Positions 7,937 through 15,538 of a stretch of 26,125 nt of DNA are shown here, one piece after another. Source of the stretch: an uncultured Oscillospiraceae bacterium (GTDB lineage: Bacteria; Bacillota; Clostridia; Oscillospirales; Acutalibacteraceae); the NCBI GenBank assembly GCA_900549055.1, contig URNB01000018.1, positions 1 to 26,125 on the forward strand, read 5' to 3'. Position 1 is the first letter of the stretch; each line of letters starts with the position of its first letter. The notes beneath the pieces were generated by a model, which saw nothing but the letters and a program-made list of their open reading frames with translations, had not been told where the DNA came from and searched no databases. The position numbers and the translations under genes were made by a program.

Positions 7937-8580
7937 TGAAAATGCAGGAAAGCGTTTTAAGACGCGTCAGAATGGTTGAGGAAAAGCACGGAATTACATA
8001 CGCCAAAACAGACGGAAGGCTGTATAAGGCGCTGAGAGTCAGCTATACTTTGCTTTTTATTTACACTATGGGTATAAATCTGCTGTTTATATGCGGCATG
8101 CTGTTAACAAGGCTCGGAACGGATAATTTTAAGGGTATCTTAAACTCGCTTATTACGGTTATTGTATGCACTGTGCTTATAATCGCGGGTTATGTTTTAA
8201 GCTTTACGCGGTTTAAGCTTGTTTCGGGAATTTTAAGTGTACTGCCCGAAATTATGCTGGTGGTGGTTTTCGGCGCTATCATGAAGGATTCGCTCGGCGT
8301 AATGGGCTTTAAGGTCTCTTATTTTTGGCGGCATTTCGCTCCGCTTTTGATTCTTGTAATTTTAATGGCTGTTACAACCGTGATTGCGGTAAGAGCACGC
8401 TTTAAGACCGAAAAGCAGTACAAAAAGGTTTTGGATAATCTTTACGCGCTTTACAGCCTTAATTCCGACGATATTTCCGACGAGCAATGGGAAGCCTTCC
8501 TGGAGGAATACGACCCGACCGATTATAAAAAAATATACAAGGAAAGTAAGCAGATTTCCGAAGAAAATACGGAGGAATAA
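7936..8580 (+). CDS. Four-helix membrane protein with acidic cytoplasmic tail
   Basis: This 214-residue protein has a charged N-terminus (1-30), four predicted membrane segments (about 35-58, 68-90, 95-116 and 133-153) and a long acidic C-terminal tail rich in Asp/Glu/Tyr (SDEQWEAFLEEYDPTDYKKIY and beyond). I do not recognise a family. Its ATG overlaps the last base of the lipoprotein stop (TAATG), which suggests a lipoprotein/membrane-protein pair at the cell surface. About 100 bases and a new promoter separate it from yajC. Confidence 0.75.
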   Translation: MKMQESVLRRVRMVEEKHGITYAKTDGRLYKALRVSYTLLFIYTMGINLLFICGMLLTRLGTDNFKGILNSLITVIVCTVLIIAGYVLSFTRFKLVSGILSVLPEIMLVVVFGAIMKDSLGVMGFKVSYFWRHFAPLLILVILMAVTTVIAVRARFKTEKQYKKVLDNLYALYSLNSDDISDEQWEAFLEEYDPTDYKKIYKESKQISEENTEE

Positions 8581-8622
8581 CGCGGGAATTCCACCTGAAC
8601 CGCGGACTTTGTTAAAATTATC

Positions 8623-8651
8623 TTGCAATAAAACGGAATATGGTATATAAT
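8623..8651 (+). promoter_or_regulatory. Sigma-A type promoter for yajC
   Basis: TTGCAA at 8623-8628 and TATAAT at 8646-8651 are separated by exactly 17 bases, and GGAGGG at 8669-8674 precedes the ATG at 8684. Confidence 0.8.
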
Positions 8652-8683
8652 ATATTCAATAGCTTTTTGGAGGGCAAAAATAA

Positions 8684-9031
8684 ATGAATTTTAATCCTAT
8701 AACTTTGGCAGACAGTGCCGCAACAAACACCGCTGCGAACGGCCCGCAGAGCATGATTTTAATGATTGTATGGCTTGCGGTTATTTTCGGCGCTATGTAT
8801 TTTATTATGATACGGCCGCAGCGCAAAAAACAAAAAGAAGAAAAGAAAATGCGTGATAATCTCCAGGTAGGGGATGAAATTGTTACTATCGGCGGAATTT
8901 ACGGCAGGGTTATTTCTCTTAAAGAGGAAACCATCGTAATCGAGTCCGCAAGCGACCACAGTAAGCTTACGATTGCTCGCTGGGCGTTACAGACCAATCT
9001 TACGGTTCATGACGACACGGTTACAAAATAA
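8684..9031 (+). CDS. yajC: Preprotein translocase subunit YajC
   Basis: YajC is the small membrane partner of the SecDF-YajC subcomplex that assists Sec-dependent export. The 115 residues show the family layout: a short polar N-terminus, one membrane helix (about 24-43), the conserved RPQRKKQKE segment just inside, and then the soluble domain NLQVGDEIVTIGGIYGRV. The Shine-Dalgarno TTGGAGGG is well placed. The gene has its own promoter. The neighbouring TIGR04086 membrane protein is a usual companion in Clostridia. No secD or secF is in the window. Confidence 0.95.
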   Translation: MNFNPITLADSAATNTAANGPQSMILMIVWLAVIFGAMYFIMIRPQRKKQKEEKKMRDNLQVGDEIVTIGGIYGRVISLKEETIVIESASDHSKLTIARWALQTNLTVHDDTVTK

Positions 9032-9048
9032 TAAGTAATACATTTTGT

Positions 9049-9076
9049 CCCTCCCGAATATAATTATTCGGGAGGG
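9049..9076 (+). promoter_or_regulatory. Perfect hairpin enclosing the Shine-Dalgarno of the TIGR04086 gene
   Basis: CCCTCCCGAATA (9049-9060) pairs perfectly with TATTCGGGAGGG (9065-9076) around the loop TAAT, with one more T-A pair outside. The 3' arm contains GGAGGG, the ribosome-binding site of the ATG at 9084. No U-run follows, so it is not a normal terminator. It could block translation of the second gene or act as a processing or stability element (inference). Confidence 0.7.
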
Positions 9077-9083
9077 AATTTCT

Positions 9084-9488
9084 ATGAAAAAAGACCTTTT
9101 AACGGGAAAGAGCGGAAAAATCGGTTTAATAATCAAGGCTTTGCTGCTGTTTGCGGCGGTTTTCGCGGCGGCGGTAATGCTTTTTGCGCTCATAATGTAT
9201 ATTTTTGCGGCGGGCTTTAAGTATTCCGCACTTTTTGCAACGCTTTCGGCGGCTTCGGGCGCTTTTGCGGCGGCGTTTTATCTTTCGGGAAAAAACGGCA
9301 GCCGCGGCTGGCTTACGGGCGCGGCGGTCGGCGGAATTGTTTTTTGTGTTTTAACGCTTATATCGCTGATGATAAACCGCGGCGGACTTACGCAGAACAC
9401 GCTGTTCCGCTTTGTTATTCTTATGCTGTCGTCGGTAATAGGCGGGATATTGGGCGTTAATCGCAAATCGCAGCACAAATACATATAG
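9084..9488 (+). CDS. TIGR04086 family membrane protein (DUF3792)
   Basis: This 134-residue integral membrane protein has four hydrophobic segments. The basic N-terminus (KKDLLTGKSGK), the small-residue-rich helices and the adjacency to yajC match the TIGR04086 family of clostridial membrane proteins, whose function is unknown. ATG 9084 has GGAGGG at 9071-9076 at good spacing; the frame is open upstream to 9045, but that part overlaps the hairpin and codes for nothing recognisable. The hairpin holding this ribosome-binding site could limit expression relative to yajC. Codon use is biased to Ala/Leu/Phe, as normal for such proteins. Confidence 0.85.
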   Translation: MKKDLLTGKSGKIGLIIKALLLFAAVFAAAVMLFALIMYIFAAGFKYSALFATLSAASGAFAAAFYLSGKNGSRGWLTGAAVGGIVFCVLTLISLMINRGGLTQNTLFRFVILMLSSVIGGILGVNRKSQHKYI

Positions 9489-9490
9489 TT

Positions 9491-9516
9491 GAGCGTGTCG
9501 ATTTTTCGACACGCTC
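9491..9516 (+). terminator. Stem-loop after the yajC operon, possible terminator
   Basis: GAGCGTGTCGA (9491-9501) pairs perfectly with TCGACACGCTC (9506-9516) around TTTT, two bases after the stop codon of the TIGR04086 gene. The position suits a terminator, but only TT follows the stem, so termination would be weak or it may be a 3'-end stabiliser. Confidence 0.45.
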
Positions 9517-9684
9517 TTGGCGGGAATGCCGCTCGCAAAAATCAAAGATTTTTGGCTGCACTCTATCCCCGCCAATACCACCCCAGTGTTCTTAAAAATA
9601 GCTTTTTAAGCTATTTTTCGCTTACAAGGTGTTTTTCCGCCGCGCATGTCAGCGGAAAAACAGAGATGCGGCGTGAACGCCGCA
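9517..9684. repeat. Run of consecutive stem-loops, candidate structured RNA or dispersed repeat
   Basis: Four more structures follow one another with little spacing. TTGGCGGG (9517-9524) closes with CCCGCCAA (9568-9575) around an inner stem CAAAAATC (9536-9543)/GATTTTTG (9547-9554). AAAAATAGCTT (9594-9604) pairs with AAGCTATTTTT (9608-9618). TTTTTCCGC (9632-9640) pairs with GCGGAAAAA (9652-9660). TGCGGCG (9667-9673) pairs with CGCCGCA (9678-9684). No convincing gene lies here. It could be a non-coding RNA, a REP/MITE-like repeat or a remnant of one. The remaining bases to 9822 are AT-rich, with no feature beyond a short octamer-like repeat at 9726-9750. Confidence 0.5.
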
Positions 9685-9822
9685 GAAATAGGATTTGGGG
9701 TTTATTGACAGACTGTAAATATAATATTCGGAATGCGTAATGCGGAATTAAATGAATTTTTCGACGGCTTTTTGAATATTGAGGTTAAAAAGCACCAAAT
9801 ATCATACAGAGAGACAAAAAAC

Positions 9823-9852
9823 TTGACAAGAGTACCGCACAGAATGTAAAAT
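9823..9852 (+). promoter_or_regulatory. Promoter of the RNase J to FtsH operon
   Basis: A perfect TTGACA at 9823-9828 is followed after 18 bases by TAAAAT at 9847-9852. Transcription would begin near 9860 and leave a leader of about 87 bases before the ATG at 9947. Confidence 0.65.
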
Positions 9853-9876
9853 ATACAGTGTATGTAAGGTTTATTG

Positions 9877-9905
9877 ATATCGGTAAGTGAGAGCCGGTAT
9901 TTTTA
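9877..9905 (+). promoter_or_regulatory. Terminator-like hairpin in the RNase J leader
   Basis: ATATCGG (9877-9883) can pair with CCGGTAT (9894-9900), with one G-U pair, around a 10-base loop, and runs directly into TTTTTA. Its place inside the leader suggests attenuation or a cleavage site for self-control of RNase J, but the stem is short. Confidence 0.35.
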
Positions 9906-9946
9906 TAAAAAATTAAAAAAGAAAAAATTCGGAGGAAATCTATTTA

Positions 9947-11830
9947 ATGAATGAAACAAACGAAAAAAAGAATGTAGGTAAGAGTACGGGAACAAGCGGA
10001 AGATACAGAAAGACCCCCGCCAAGAAAACGGCGGAAGCCAAAACGACGGTCGAGACCAAAAGGGCATCGGAAAAGCCTGCGGCACAAAGGACCGTGCAGA
10101 AGCGCACGGGTACCGCAGCCGCAGCCAAAACAAGAAGCTATACCCCCAGAAAAAACACCGGCGCAAGAAATAAAAAGCCGCTTAAAATAATACCGCTCGG
10201 CGGTCTCGGTGAGATAGGAAAGAACATAACCCTGTATGAATATGACGGCGATATGTTCTTGGTGGACTGCGGTATGTCCTTCCCGGATGAGGAAACCCCG
10301 GGTATCGATATTGTAATACCCGATTTCACCTATGTGCTTGAAAACAAGGATAAGATCAAGGGTATGGTTGTGACCCACGGTCATGAGGATCACATCGGCG
10401 CAATACCGTATTTGCTGCGCAACTTTAATGTTCCGATATACGCCACACGCCTGACAATCGGGCTTATAGAGGGCAAGCTTAAGGAGCACCGCCTGCTGTC
10501 CAGCGCAAAGCTTAACACCGTAGCTCCCGGCGAGACGGTGAAGCTCGGCAAATTCACGGTGGAATTTATACATGTGAATCACTCTATCCCCGATTCGGTC
10601 GGCTTTGCGATAACCTGCGGTGCGGGCACTGTTGTGCAAACGGGCGACTTTAAGATTGACACTACACCGATAGATGATTTTGTTATAGATATCGGAAGAT
10701 TTTCGGAGCTCGGCAAGCAGGGCGTTTTGGCGCTTATGTCCGACTCAACAAACGCTGCAAGACCCGGATATACTCCGTCGGAGCGCATAGTCGGCGAGTC
10801 GTTTTCAAAGCTTTTCGGTCAGGCAGGGGACAGCCGCATTATAGTAGCCACCTTCTCGTCCAATATTCACCGTATTCAGCAGATAATCGATGAAGCGGTG
10901 CGCTGCGGCAGAAAGGTTGCGGTTTCGGGCAGAAGCATGATAAATGTTGTCAATGTTGCCGCAAACCTCGGATATCTCAATGTGCCGGACAATGTGCTGG
11001 TTGATATCGAAATGATAAGAAATTACCCCGCAAATGAAATGGTTATCGTAACCACGGGCAGCCAGGGCGAGCCGATGTCTGCGCTGCACCGCATTGCATT
11101 TTCGGAGCACAGGCAGGTTGAAATTATACCGGGGGATATGATAATAATTTCGGCAAATCCGATTCCCGGCAACGAAAAGCTTGTTAATAAGGTTATAAAC
11201 GAGCTCATGAAGCGCGGCGCGAATGTTGTGTATGAGAGAATGTACGATGTTCACGTTTCCGGACACGCCTGCCAAGAGGAATTAAAGCTTATGATGAGCA
11301 TTATCAAGCCGAAATACTTTATTCCCCTGCACGGCGAGCAGATGCACCTTGTAAAGCATGCGGGTCTTGCGCGGCAAATGGGCATACCCGAGGATAATAT
11401 TTTAATAGCCTCGAACGGCAGCGTTATTGAGGTTACAGATAAGAGCATTAAATCCACCGAAACCGTTCAGGCGGGCAGAGTACTGGTTGACGGACTCGGA
11501 GTCGGCGATGTCGGCAGCATAGTTCTGCGTGACAGAAAGCATTTGGCAGATGACGGTATTATTATCATTGCCGTATCTATCGACAGCGTGACTCATGCGA
11601 TAATTTCGGGCCCCGATGTGGTATCCCGAGGATTTGTATATGTTAAGGAATCCGAAAGAATGATGAACGACATAAGCCATTTAGTCTGCGATACGGTTGA
11701 CTATTCAATGTCGGCGGGTATTCACGACTGGGCATCGGTCAAAACAAAAATTAAAGAGCGTGTATCGCGTTATGTGACCACAAAAACGCGCCGCGCGCCT
11801 ATGATTCTTCCCATAATAATGGAGGTTTAA
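9947..11830 (+). CDS. rnj: Ribonuclease J
   Basis: RNase J is the metallo-beta-lactamase/beta-CASP nuclease of Gram-positive mRNA decay and rRNA maturation, with endonuclease and 5'-3' exonuclease activity. Conserved parts are the start of the core KIIPLGGLGEIGKN (from about 79), the zinc motif HGHEDH (144-149), VNHSIPDS, QTGDFKID, the beta-CASP region with VTTGSQGEPMSAL, and SGHA/PLHGE. At 627 residues it is longer than the usual 555 or so because of a 78-residue Lys/Thr/Ala-rich basic N-terminal extension with no visible domain. The start has TTCGGAGG well placed, so the extension looks genuine. It heads an operon; rplI follows after five bases and its GGAGG lies inside the last rnj codons. 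Confidence 0.95.
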   Translation: MNETNEKKNVGKSTGTSGRYRKTPAKKTAEAKTTVETKRASEKPAAQRTVQKRTGTAAAAKTRSYTPRKNTGARNKKPLKIIPLGGLGEIGKNITLYEYDGDMFLVDCGMSFPDEETPGIDIVIPDFTYVLENKDKIKGMVVTHGHEDHIGAIPYLLRNFNVPIYATRLTIGLIEGKLKEHRLLSSAKLNTVAPGETVKLGKFTVEFIHVNHSIPDSVGFAITCGAGTVVQTGDFKIDTTPIDDFVIDIGRFSELGKQGVLALMSDSTNAARPGYTPSERIVGESFSKLFGQAGDSRIIVATFSSNIHRIQQIIDEAVRCGRKVAVSGRSMINVVNVAANLGYLNVPDNVLVDIEMIRNYPANEMVIVTTGSQGEPMSALHRIAFSEHRQVEIIPGDMIIISANPIPGNEKLVNKVINELMKRGANVVYERMYDVHVSGHACQEELKLMMSIIKPKYFIPLHGEQMHLVKHAGLARQMGIPEDNILIASNGSVIEVTDKSIKSTETVQAGRVLVDGLGVGDVGSIVLRDRKHLADDGIIIIAVSIDSVTHAIISGPDVVSRGFVYVKESERMMNDISHLVCDTVDYSMSAGIHDWASVKTKIKERVSRYVTTKTRRAPMILPIIMEV

Positions 11831-11835
11831 AGCAA

Positions 11836-12276
11836 ATGAAGGTAGTATTGTTACAGGATGTCAAGGGTCACGGCAAAAAGGGTGAGCTCTGCAATGTATC
11901 CGACGGCTACGCCCGCAATTTCCTTTTCCCGAAGAAATTGGCGGTAGAGGCGGATAACGCCGCTTTAAACGAGCTTAAAAACCGCGAGGAGGCAAAGGAA
12001 CACCACCTTAAGGAGGAAATTGCCGCGGCAAATGCGCTTGCCGAAAAGCTGAACGGCAAAACCGTTACAATTACGGCAAAGGCAGGCTCGGGCGGCAGAC
12101 TTTTCGGTTCTGTTACCTCAAAGGAAATAGCGGCTGAAATTAAAAATGCCTTCGGAATTGAAATCGACCGTAAAAAAATGAGCGTGGCGGATATAAAGGC
12201 TTTCGGTGAGTACACTGCAGAGATAAAGCTGCACAAGGGCATTTCCGCAAAGCTGACAGTTAAGGTAACGGAGTAA
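11836..12276 (+). CDS. rplI: 50S ribosomal protein L9 (bL9)
   Basis: bL9 binds domain V of 23S rRNA near the L1 stalk and helps hold the reading frame. The 146 residues open with the signature MKVVLLQDVKGHGKKGEL and NVSDGYARNFLFPKKLA, then the long charged connecting helix (about 41-75) and a C-terminal domain containing GGRLFGSVTSKEIA. The length is normal. GGAGG at 11820-11824 serves as ribosome-binding site. rplI-dnaB is a conserved Firmicutes pair; here the preceding gene is RNase J, rather than the DHH-family phosphodiesterase often found in this position. Confidence 0.98.
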   Translation: MKVVLLQDVKGHGKKGELCNVSDGYARNFLFPKKLAVEADNAALNELKNREEAKEHHLKEEIAAANALAEKLNGKTVTITAKAGSGGRLFGSVTSKEIAAEIKNAFGIEIDRKKMSVADIKAFGEYTAEIKLHKGISAKLTVKVTE

Positions 12277-12281
12277 AAAGG

Positions 12282-13652
12282 ATGGCTGACGAAAAGCTTA
12301 TCTACGACCTTGACGGGGCACGGCTGCCGTATTCCGTTGAAGCGGAGCAGGCAGTTTTGGGGTCTATTATTATAGACCCCAAATGCCTTAATGATGTTGC
12401 AACATCTATTAAAGCCGAGTATTTCTATATTCCGCAGCACCGCGAAATATATGCGACCTTGGCTGAAATGTATGAGCTCAGCCAGACCATCGATTTTATA
12501 TCACTGCTTGAAAAGCTGAAGCGCGACGGCGTTTATGACGAGGCGGGCGGGAAAGCATATCTCACTCAATTGGTGCAAACCGTTCCGTCTGCCGCGAATG
12601 TGCTTACATATGTGGCAATCGTAAGGGAACGCTATACCGCGCGTTCGCTTATGACGGCGGCGCAGGATATAATCAAGGATATTAACGATAACGCGCTTGA
12701 TTCCTCCCGCCTGCTTGACAGCGCCGAACAGCGCATTTACGAAATTCGTCAGGGCAGGGAAGTAACCGGTCTTACGCACATTAAAAGCGTAATTGAAAAC
12801 GAGACCTATGACCGACTTTCCAAAATGGCAGACCCCGAGACCCGCGCGGACTATGTGGGTATACCCTGCGGTATAGGCGAGCTTGACAGGATGATAACGG
12901 GACTTAATAAATCCGACCTTATAATCCTCGGCGCGCGCCCAGGTATGGGTAAAACCTCGTTTGCGCTTAATATTGTGCGGAATGTGGCGGTTAATACCGG
13001 CAGAACGGTCTGCTTTTTCTCGCTTGAAATGACCCGCGACCAGTTGGCACAGCGTATGCTTTCAAGCGAGGCTGGTATAAAGAGCGAAAAGCTCCGCACA
13101 GGCGAGCTTGATGAGGACGAGTGGACAAGGCTTGCACAGGCGGGCGATGCGCTTTCAAAGGCGGATATATATTTCGACGAGACCTCATCTATAACCGTGC
13201 CCGAAATGAAGGCAAAGCTCAGAAGAATGAAAAAGGTAGATCTTGTGGTTATTGACTATTTGGGTCTTATGCACTCCGCGAGGCAGATTGATAACCGTGT
13301 ACAGGAAATTTCGGAAATCACCCGTAACCTTAAAATAATGGCAAAGGAGCTTAAGGTTCCGGTTATTGCCTGCGCGCAGCTTTCGCGCGGCACCGAGGCA
13401 AAGGGTAAATCGCATAAGCCTGCACTCTCGGATTTAAGAGATTCGGGCTCTATTGAGCAGGATGCGGATATAGTGCTCTTCCTCTACCGCGACGCATATT
13501 ACGATAGTGAAAAATCCGATGACGAGGATTTGAGCGATCAAACAAAATCGGAATGCATTGTGGCTAAAAACCGCCACGGTGAGATCGGTACGATACCGCT
13601 TCACTGGGACGGTCAGTTTACCAGATTTACTTCTGTGGATGTGTTCAGGTGA
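12282..13652 (+). CDS. dnaB: Replicative DNA helicase DnaB (DnaC in Bacillus)
   Basis: This hexameric 5'-3' helicase unwinds the chromosome fork and recruits primase. The 456 residues show the N-terminal helical DnaB domain (about 14-115, beginning LPYSVEAEQAVLGSI), a linker, and a RecA-like C-terminal ATPase with Walker A GARPGMGKT (217-225), FSLEM, Walker B KVDLVVIDYLGL, and the DLRDSGSIEQDAD and IVAKNRHG motifs. I see no intein or insertion. It starts five bases after rplI, with GGAG at the rplI end as likely ribosome-binding site. Its TGA overlaps the ATG of tilS by one base. Confidence 0.98.
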   Translation: MADEKLIYDLDGARLPYSVEAEQAVLGSIIIDPKCLNDVATSIKAEYFYIPQHREIYATLAEMYELSQTIDFISLLEKLKRDGVYDEAGGKAYLTQLVQTVPSAANVLTYVAIVRERYTARSLMTAAQDIIKDINDNALDSSRLLDSAEQRIYEIRQGREVTGLTHIKSVIENETYDRLSKMADPETRADYVGIPCGIGELDRMITGLNKSDLIILGARPGMGKTSFALNIVRNVAVNTGRTVCFFSLEMTRDQLAQRMLSSEAGIKSEKLRTGELDEDEWTRLAQAGDALSKADIYFDETSSITVPEMKAKLRRMKKVDLVVIDYLGLMHSARQIDNRVQEISEITRNLKIMAKELKVPVIACAQLSRGTEAKGKSHKPALSDLRDSGSIEQDADIVLFLYRDAYYDSEKSDDEDLSDQTKSECIVAKNRHGEIGTIPLHWDGQFTRFTSVDVFR

Positions 13653-14962
13653 TGGAAGAAAAGATTTTAAACGCCGTAAAGCGTTTTTCGCTGTTATCAT
13701 GCGGCGAAAGTGTTACGGTTGCGCTGTCGGGCGGGGCGGATTCGGTGTCCCTGCTTTTTGCTCTGCTGCAGCTGCAAAAAAAGCTCGGTATTTCCGTATC
13801 GGCTGCGCATTTTAACCATATGATACGCGGCGCGGAGGCTGACAGGGACGAAGCCTTTGCACGGGAACTTTGCGAAAGACTCGGCGTTCCGTTTATTGCG
13901 GGGCGCGGCGATGTTCCGAAATACGCGGCGGAAAATAAAATAAGCGAGGAAACCGCGGCGCGGCTTCTTCGCTACGCTTTTTTGGAAAGGGCAGAGGGGC
14001 TTGTTGCCACGGCGCACACCGCGAGCGACAATTTTGAAACCGTGCTTTTTAATTTAACGCGCGGAGCGGCGCTCGGCGGACTGTGCGGAATACCGCCGAA
14101 AAGAGGCAAATTTATCCGCCCGCTGCTTTTTTGTACACGGGAGGATATCGAGGAATACTGCAGAGATAATCATCTCGAATTTATTACCGACAGCACCAAT
14201 TTATCCGATGATTATACACGAAACCGGATAAGGCACAATGTAATACCGATTTTGAAGGAGATAAATCCGTCAGCCGAAACGGCGGTTATGAGGACGGTTT
14301 TATCGCTTTCGGAAGCAAACGACTTTATATCGGGTATTGCCGACAAATTTTTGTCGGACAATATAAGGGACGGCGGACTGTGTGTAGCCTCATTGCCGCA
14401 CCCTGCAGCCGCAAAGGCGGCAATCAGGCGCTTTGCGGAAATATGCACGGGTCTTCAGCCCGACAATACACACACAGAGGCTTTGTATTATACCGCCCTC
14501 AACGGCGGAAGGACGAGCCTGCCCGGTGATTTCGAGGGCGTTTGCAAAAATAAAATACTGAAGATTAAAGATGTAAGTGCCGAAAAGGGTAAAAAATACC
14601 TATTTGAGGTTAAAACGGAGCGGCGAATTAACGATTTATTTACAAAAGACGAAAAAGTTAATAATTTGTTATTAAAAAATTCGATTGCCTGTGATAAAAT
14701 TATAGGACAATCTGTATTGAGAACAAGGCAGCCGGGCGACAGCATAAGGCTTGCGGGCCGCGGCTGCACCAAAACTCTCAAAAAGCTTTATAATGAGCTT
14801 GCCGTACCTGAGAATATGAGGGAGCATCTTCCCGTCATTGCGGACGATAAGGGTGTTATATGGATATACGGCATAGGCGTTGCCGACCGCTGTGCGGTCA
14901 CAAAAAAAACGAAGGAGATTACGGTTATTACCGCTTCGGCGGTGCAAAATATTACGGATTAA
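13652..14962 (+). CDS. tilS: tRNA(Ile)-lysidine synthetase TilS
   Basis: TilS attaches lysine to C34 of the CAU-anticodon tRNA-Ile so that it reads AUA codons. The PP-loop motif SGGADS is at residues 26-31, followed by HFNHMIRG.EADRDE, ATAHTASDNFETVLFNLTRG and RNRIRHNVIPIL, all typical. The later part (about 330-420, from RTRQPGDSIRLAGRGCTKTLKKLYNE) is the C-terminal substrate-binding domain. The 436 residues are normal for the family. ATG 13652 shares one base with the dnaB stop codon; a GTG one codon upstream is in frame but worse placed relative to AGGTG. tilS-hpt-ftsH is a classic Firmicutes order. Confidence 0.96.
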   Translation: MEEKILNAVKRFSLLSCGESVTVALSGGADSVSLLFALLQLQKKLGISVSAAHFNHMIRGAEADRDEAFARELCERLGVPFIAGRGDVPKYAAENKISEETAARLLRYAFLERAEGLVATAHTASDNFETVLFNLTRGAALGGLCGIPPKRGKFIRPLLFCTREDIEEYCRDNHLEFITDSTNLSDDYTRNRIRHNVIPILKEINPSAETAVMRTVLSLSEANDFISGIADKFLSDNIRDGGLCVASLPHPAAAKAAIRRFAEICTGLQPDNTHTEALYYTALNGGRTSLPGDFEGVCKNKILKIKDVSAEKGKKYLFEVKTERRINDLFTKDEKVNNLLLKNSIACDKIIGQSVLRTRQPGDSIRLAGRGCTKTLKKLYNELAVPENMREHLPVIADDKGVIWIYGIGVADRCAVTKKTKEITVITASAVQNITD

Positions 14963-14975
14963 GGGGTTGAACGAA

Positions 14976-15521
14976 TTGTCGCTTGACAAGGATGTGGAAA
15001 GAATACTGGTGACAGAGGAGGAGGCAAAAGCAATCTGTAAGCGCTTGGGCGAGCAGATTTCAAAGGATTACGAGGGCAAGCGCCTGCTGCTTGTGAGCGT
15101 GCTCAAGGGTGCTGTCGTGTTTATGGCGGACTTAATGCGCTCGATAACCTGCGACTGTCAAATCGATTTTATGGCGGTATCCTCTTACAGCGGAACCAAA
15201 ACCACGGGCGTTGTTAAATTCAAAAAGGACCTTGATATTGACCCGGACGGCTGCGATATACTGTTGGTTGAGGATATTCTCGATTCGGGCGTTACGCTGG
15301 CTTACCTGAAAAATGTTTTGATGGACAGAAACGCCGCAAGCATTAAGGTTTGCGCGTTTTTGGATAAACCCGCAAACCGCCGCGCGGATATTCAGGCGGA
15401 CTATGTGGGAAAAGTAATACCGGATGAATTTGTAATCGGCTATGGGCTTGATTATGATGAAAAATACAGAAATTTGCCTTATGTCGGGGTTTTATCACCT
15501 AAGGTCTACGCCGACAAATAG
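14976..15521 (+). CDS. hpt: Hypoxanthine phosphoribosyltransferase
   Basis: Hpt converts hypoxanthine or guanine plus PRPP to IMP or GMP in purine salvage. The 181 residues show VSVLKGAVVFMADL, the flexible loop SSYSGTKTTG, the PRPP motif VEDILDSGVTL (98-108) and the purine-side DEFVIGYGLDYDEKYRNLPYVG. TTG 14976 was chosen over the longer frame because AAGGGG (14961-14966) lies nine bases upstream, giving MSLDKDVERI and the family's usual length of about 180. The frame upstream of it runs back inside tilS and has no hpt-like content. In Bacillus, TilS and HprT act together at the ftsH promoter; the conserved order here is compatible, but nothing in the sequence tests it. Confidence 0.96.
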   Translation: MSLDKDVERILVTEEEAKAICKRLGEQISKDYEGKRLLLVSVLKGAVVFMADLMRSITCDCQIDFMAVSSYSGTKTTGVVKFKKDLDIDPDGCDILLVEDILDSGVTLAYLKNVLMDRNAASIKVCAFLDKPANRRADIQADYVGKVIPDEFVIGYGLDYDEKYRNLPYVGVLSPKVYADK

Positions 15522-15538
15522 GAAAGGAGCTTTAACCC

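Noticed and set aside
9705..9725. TTGACA at 9705-9710 followed by TATAAT at 9720-9725
   Set aside because: The spacer is only nine bases, too short for a sigma-A promoter; the TTGACA at 9823 has a usable spacer instead.
9489..9740. Open frame of 83 codons with a TTG start in the gene-free region
   Set aside because: It lacks a ribosome-binding site, its start lies on the first stem-loop, its composition is Arg/Ser/Phe-rich and unlike the neighbours, and the whole frame overlaps the stem-loop series.
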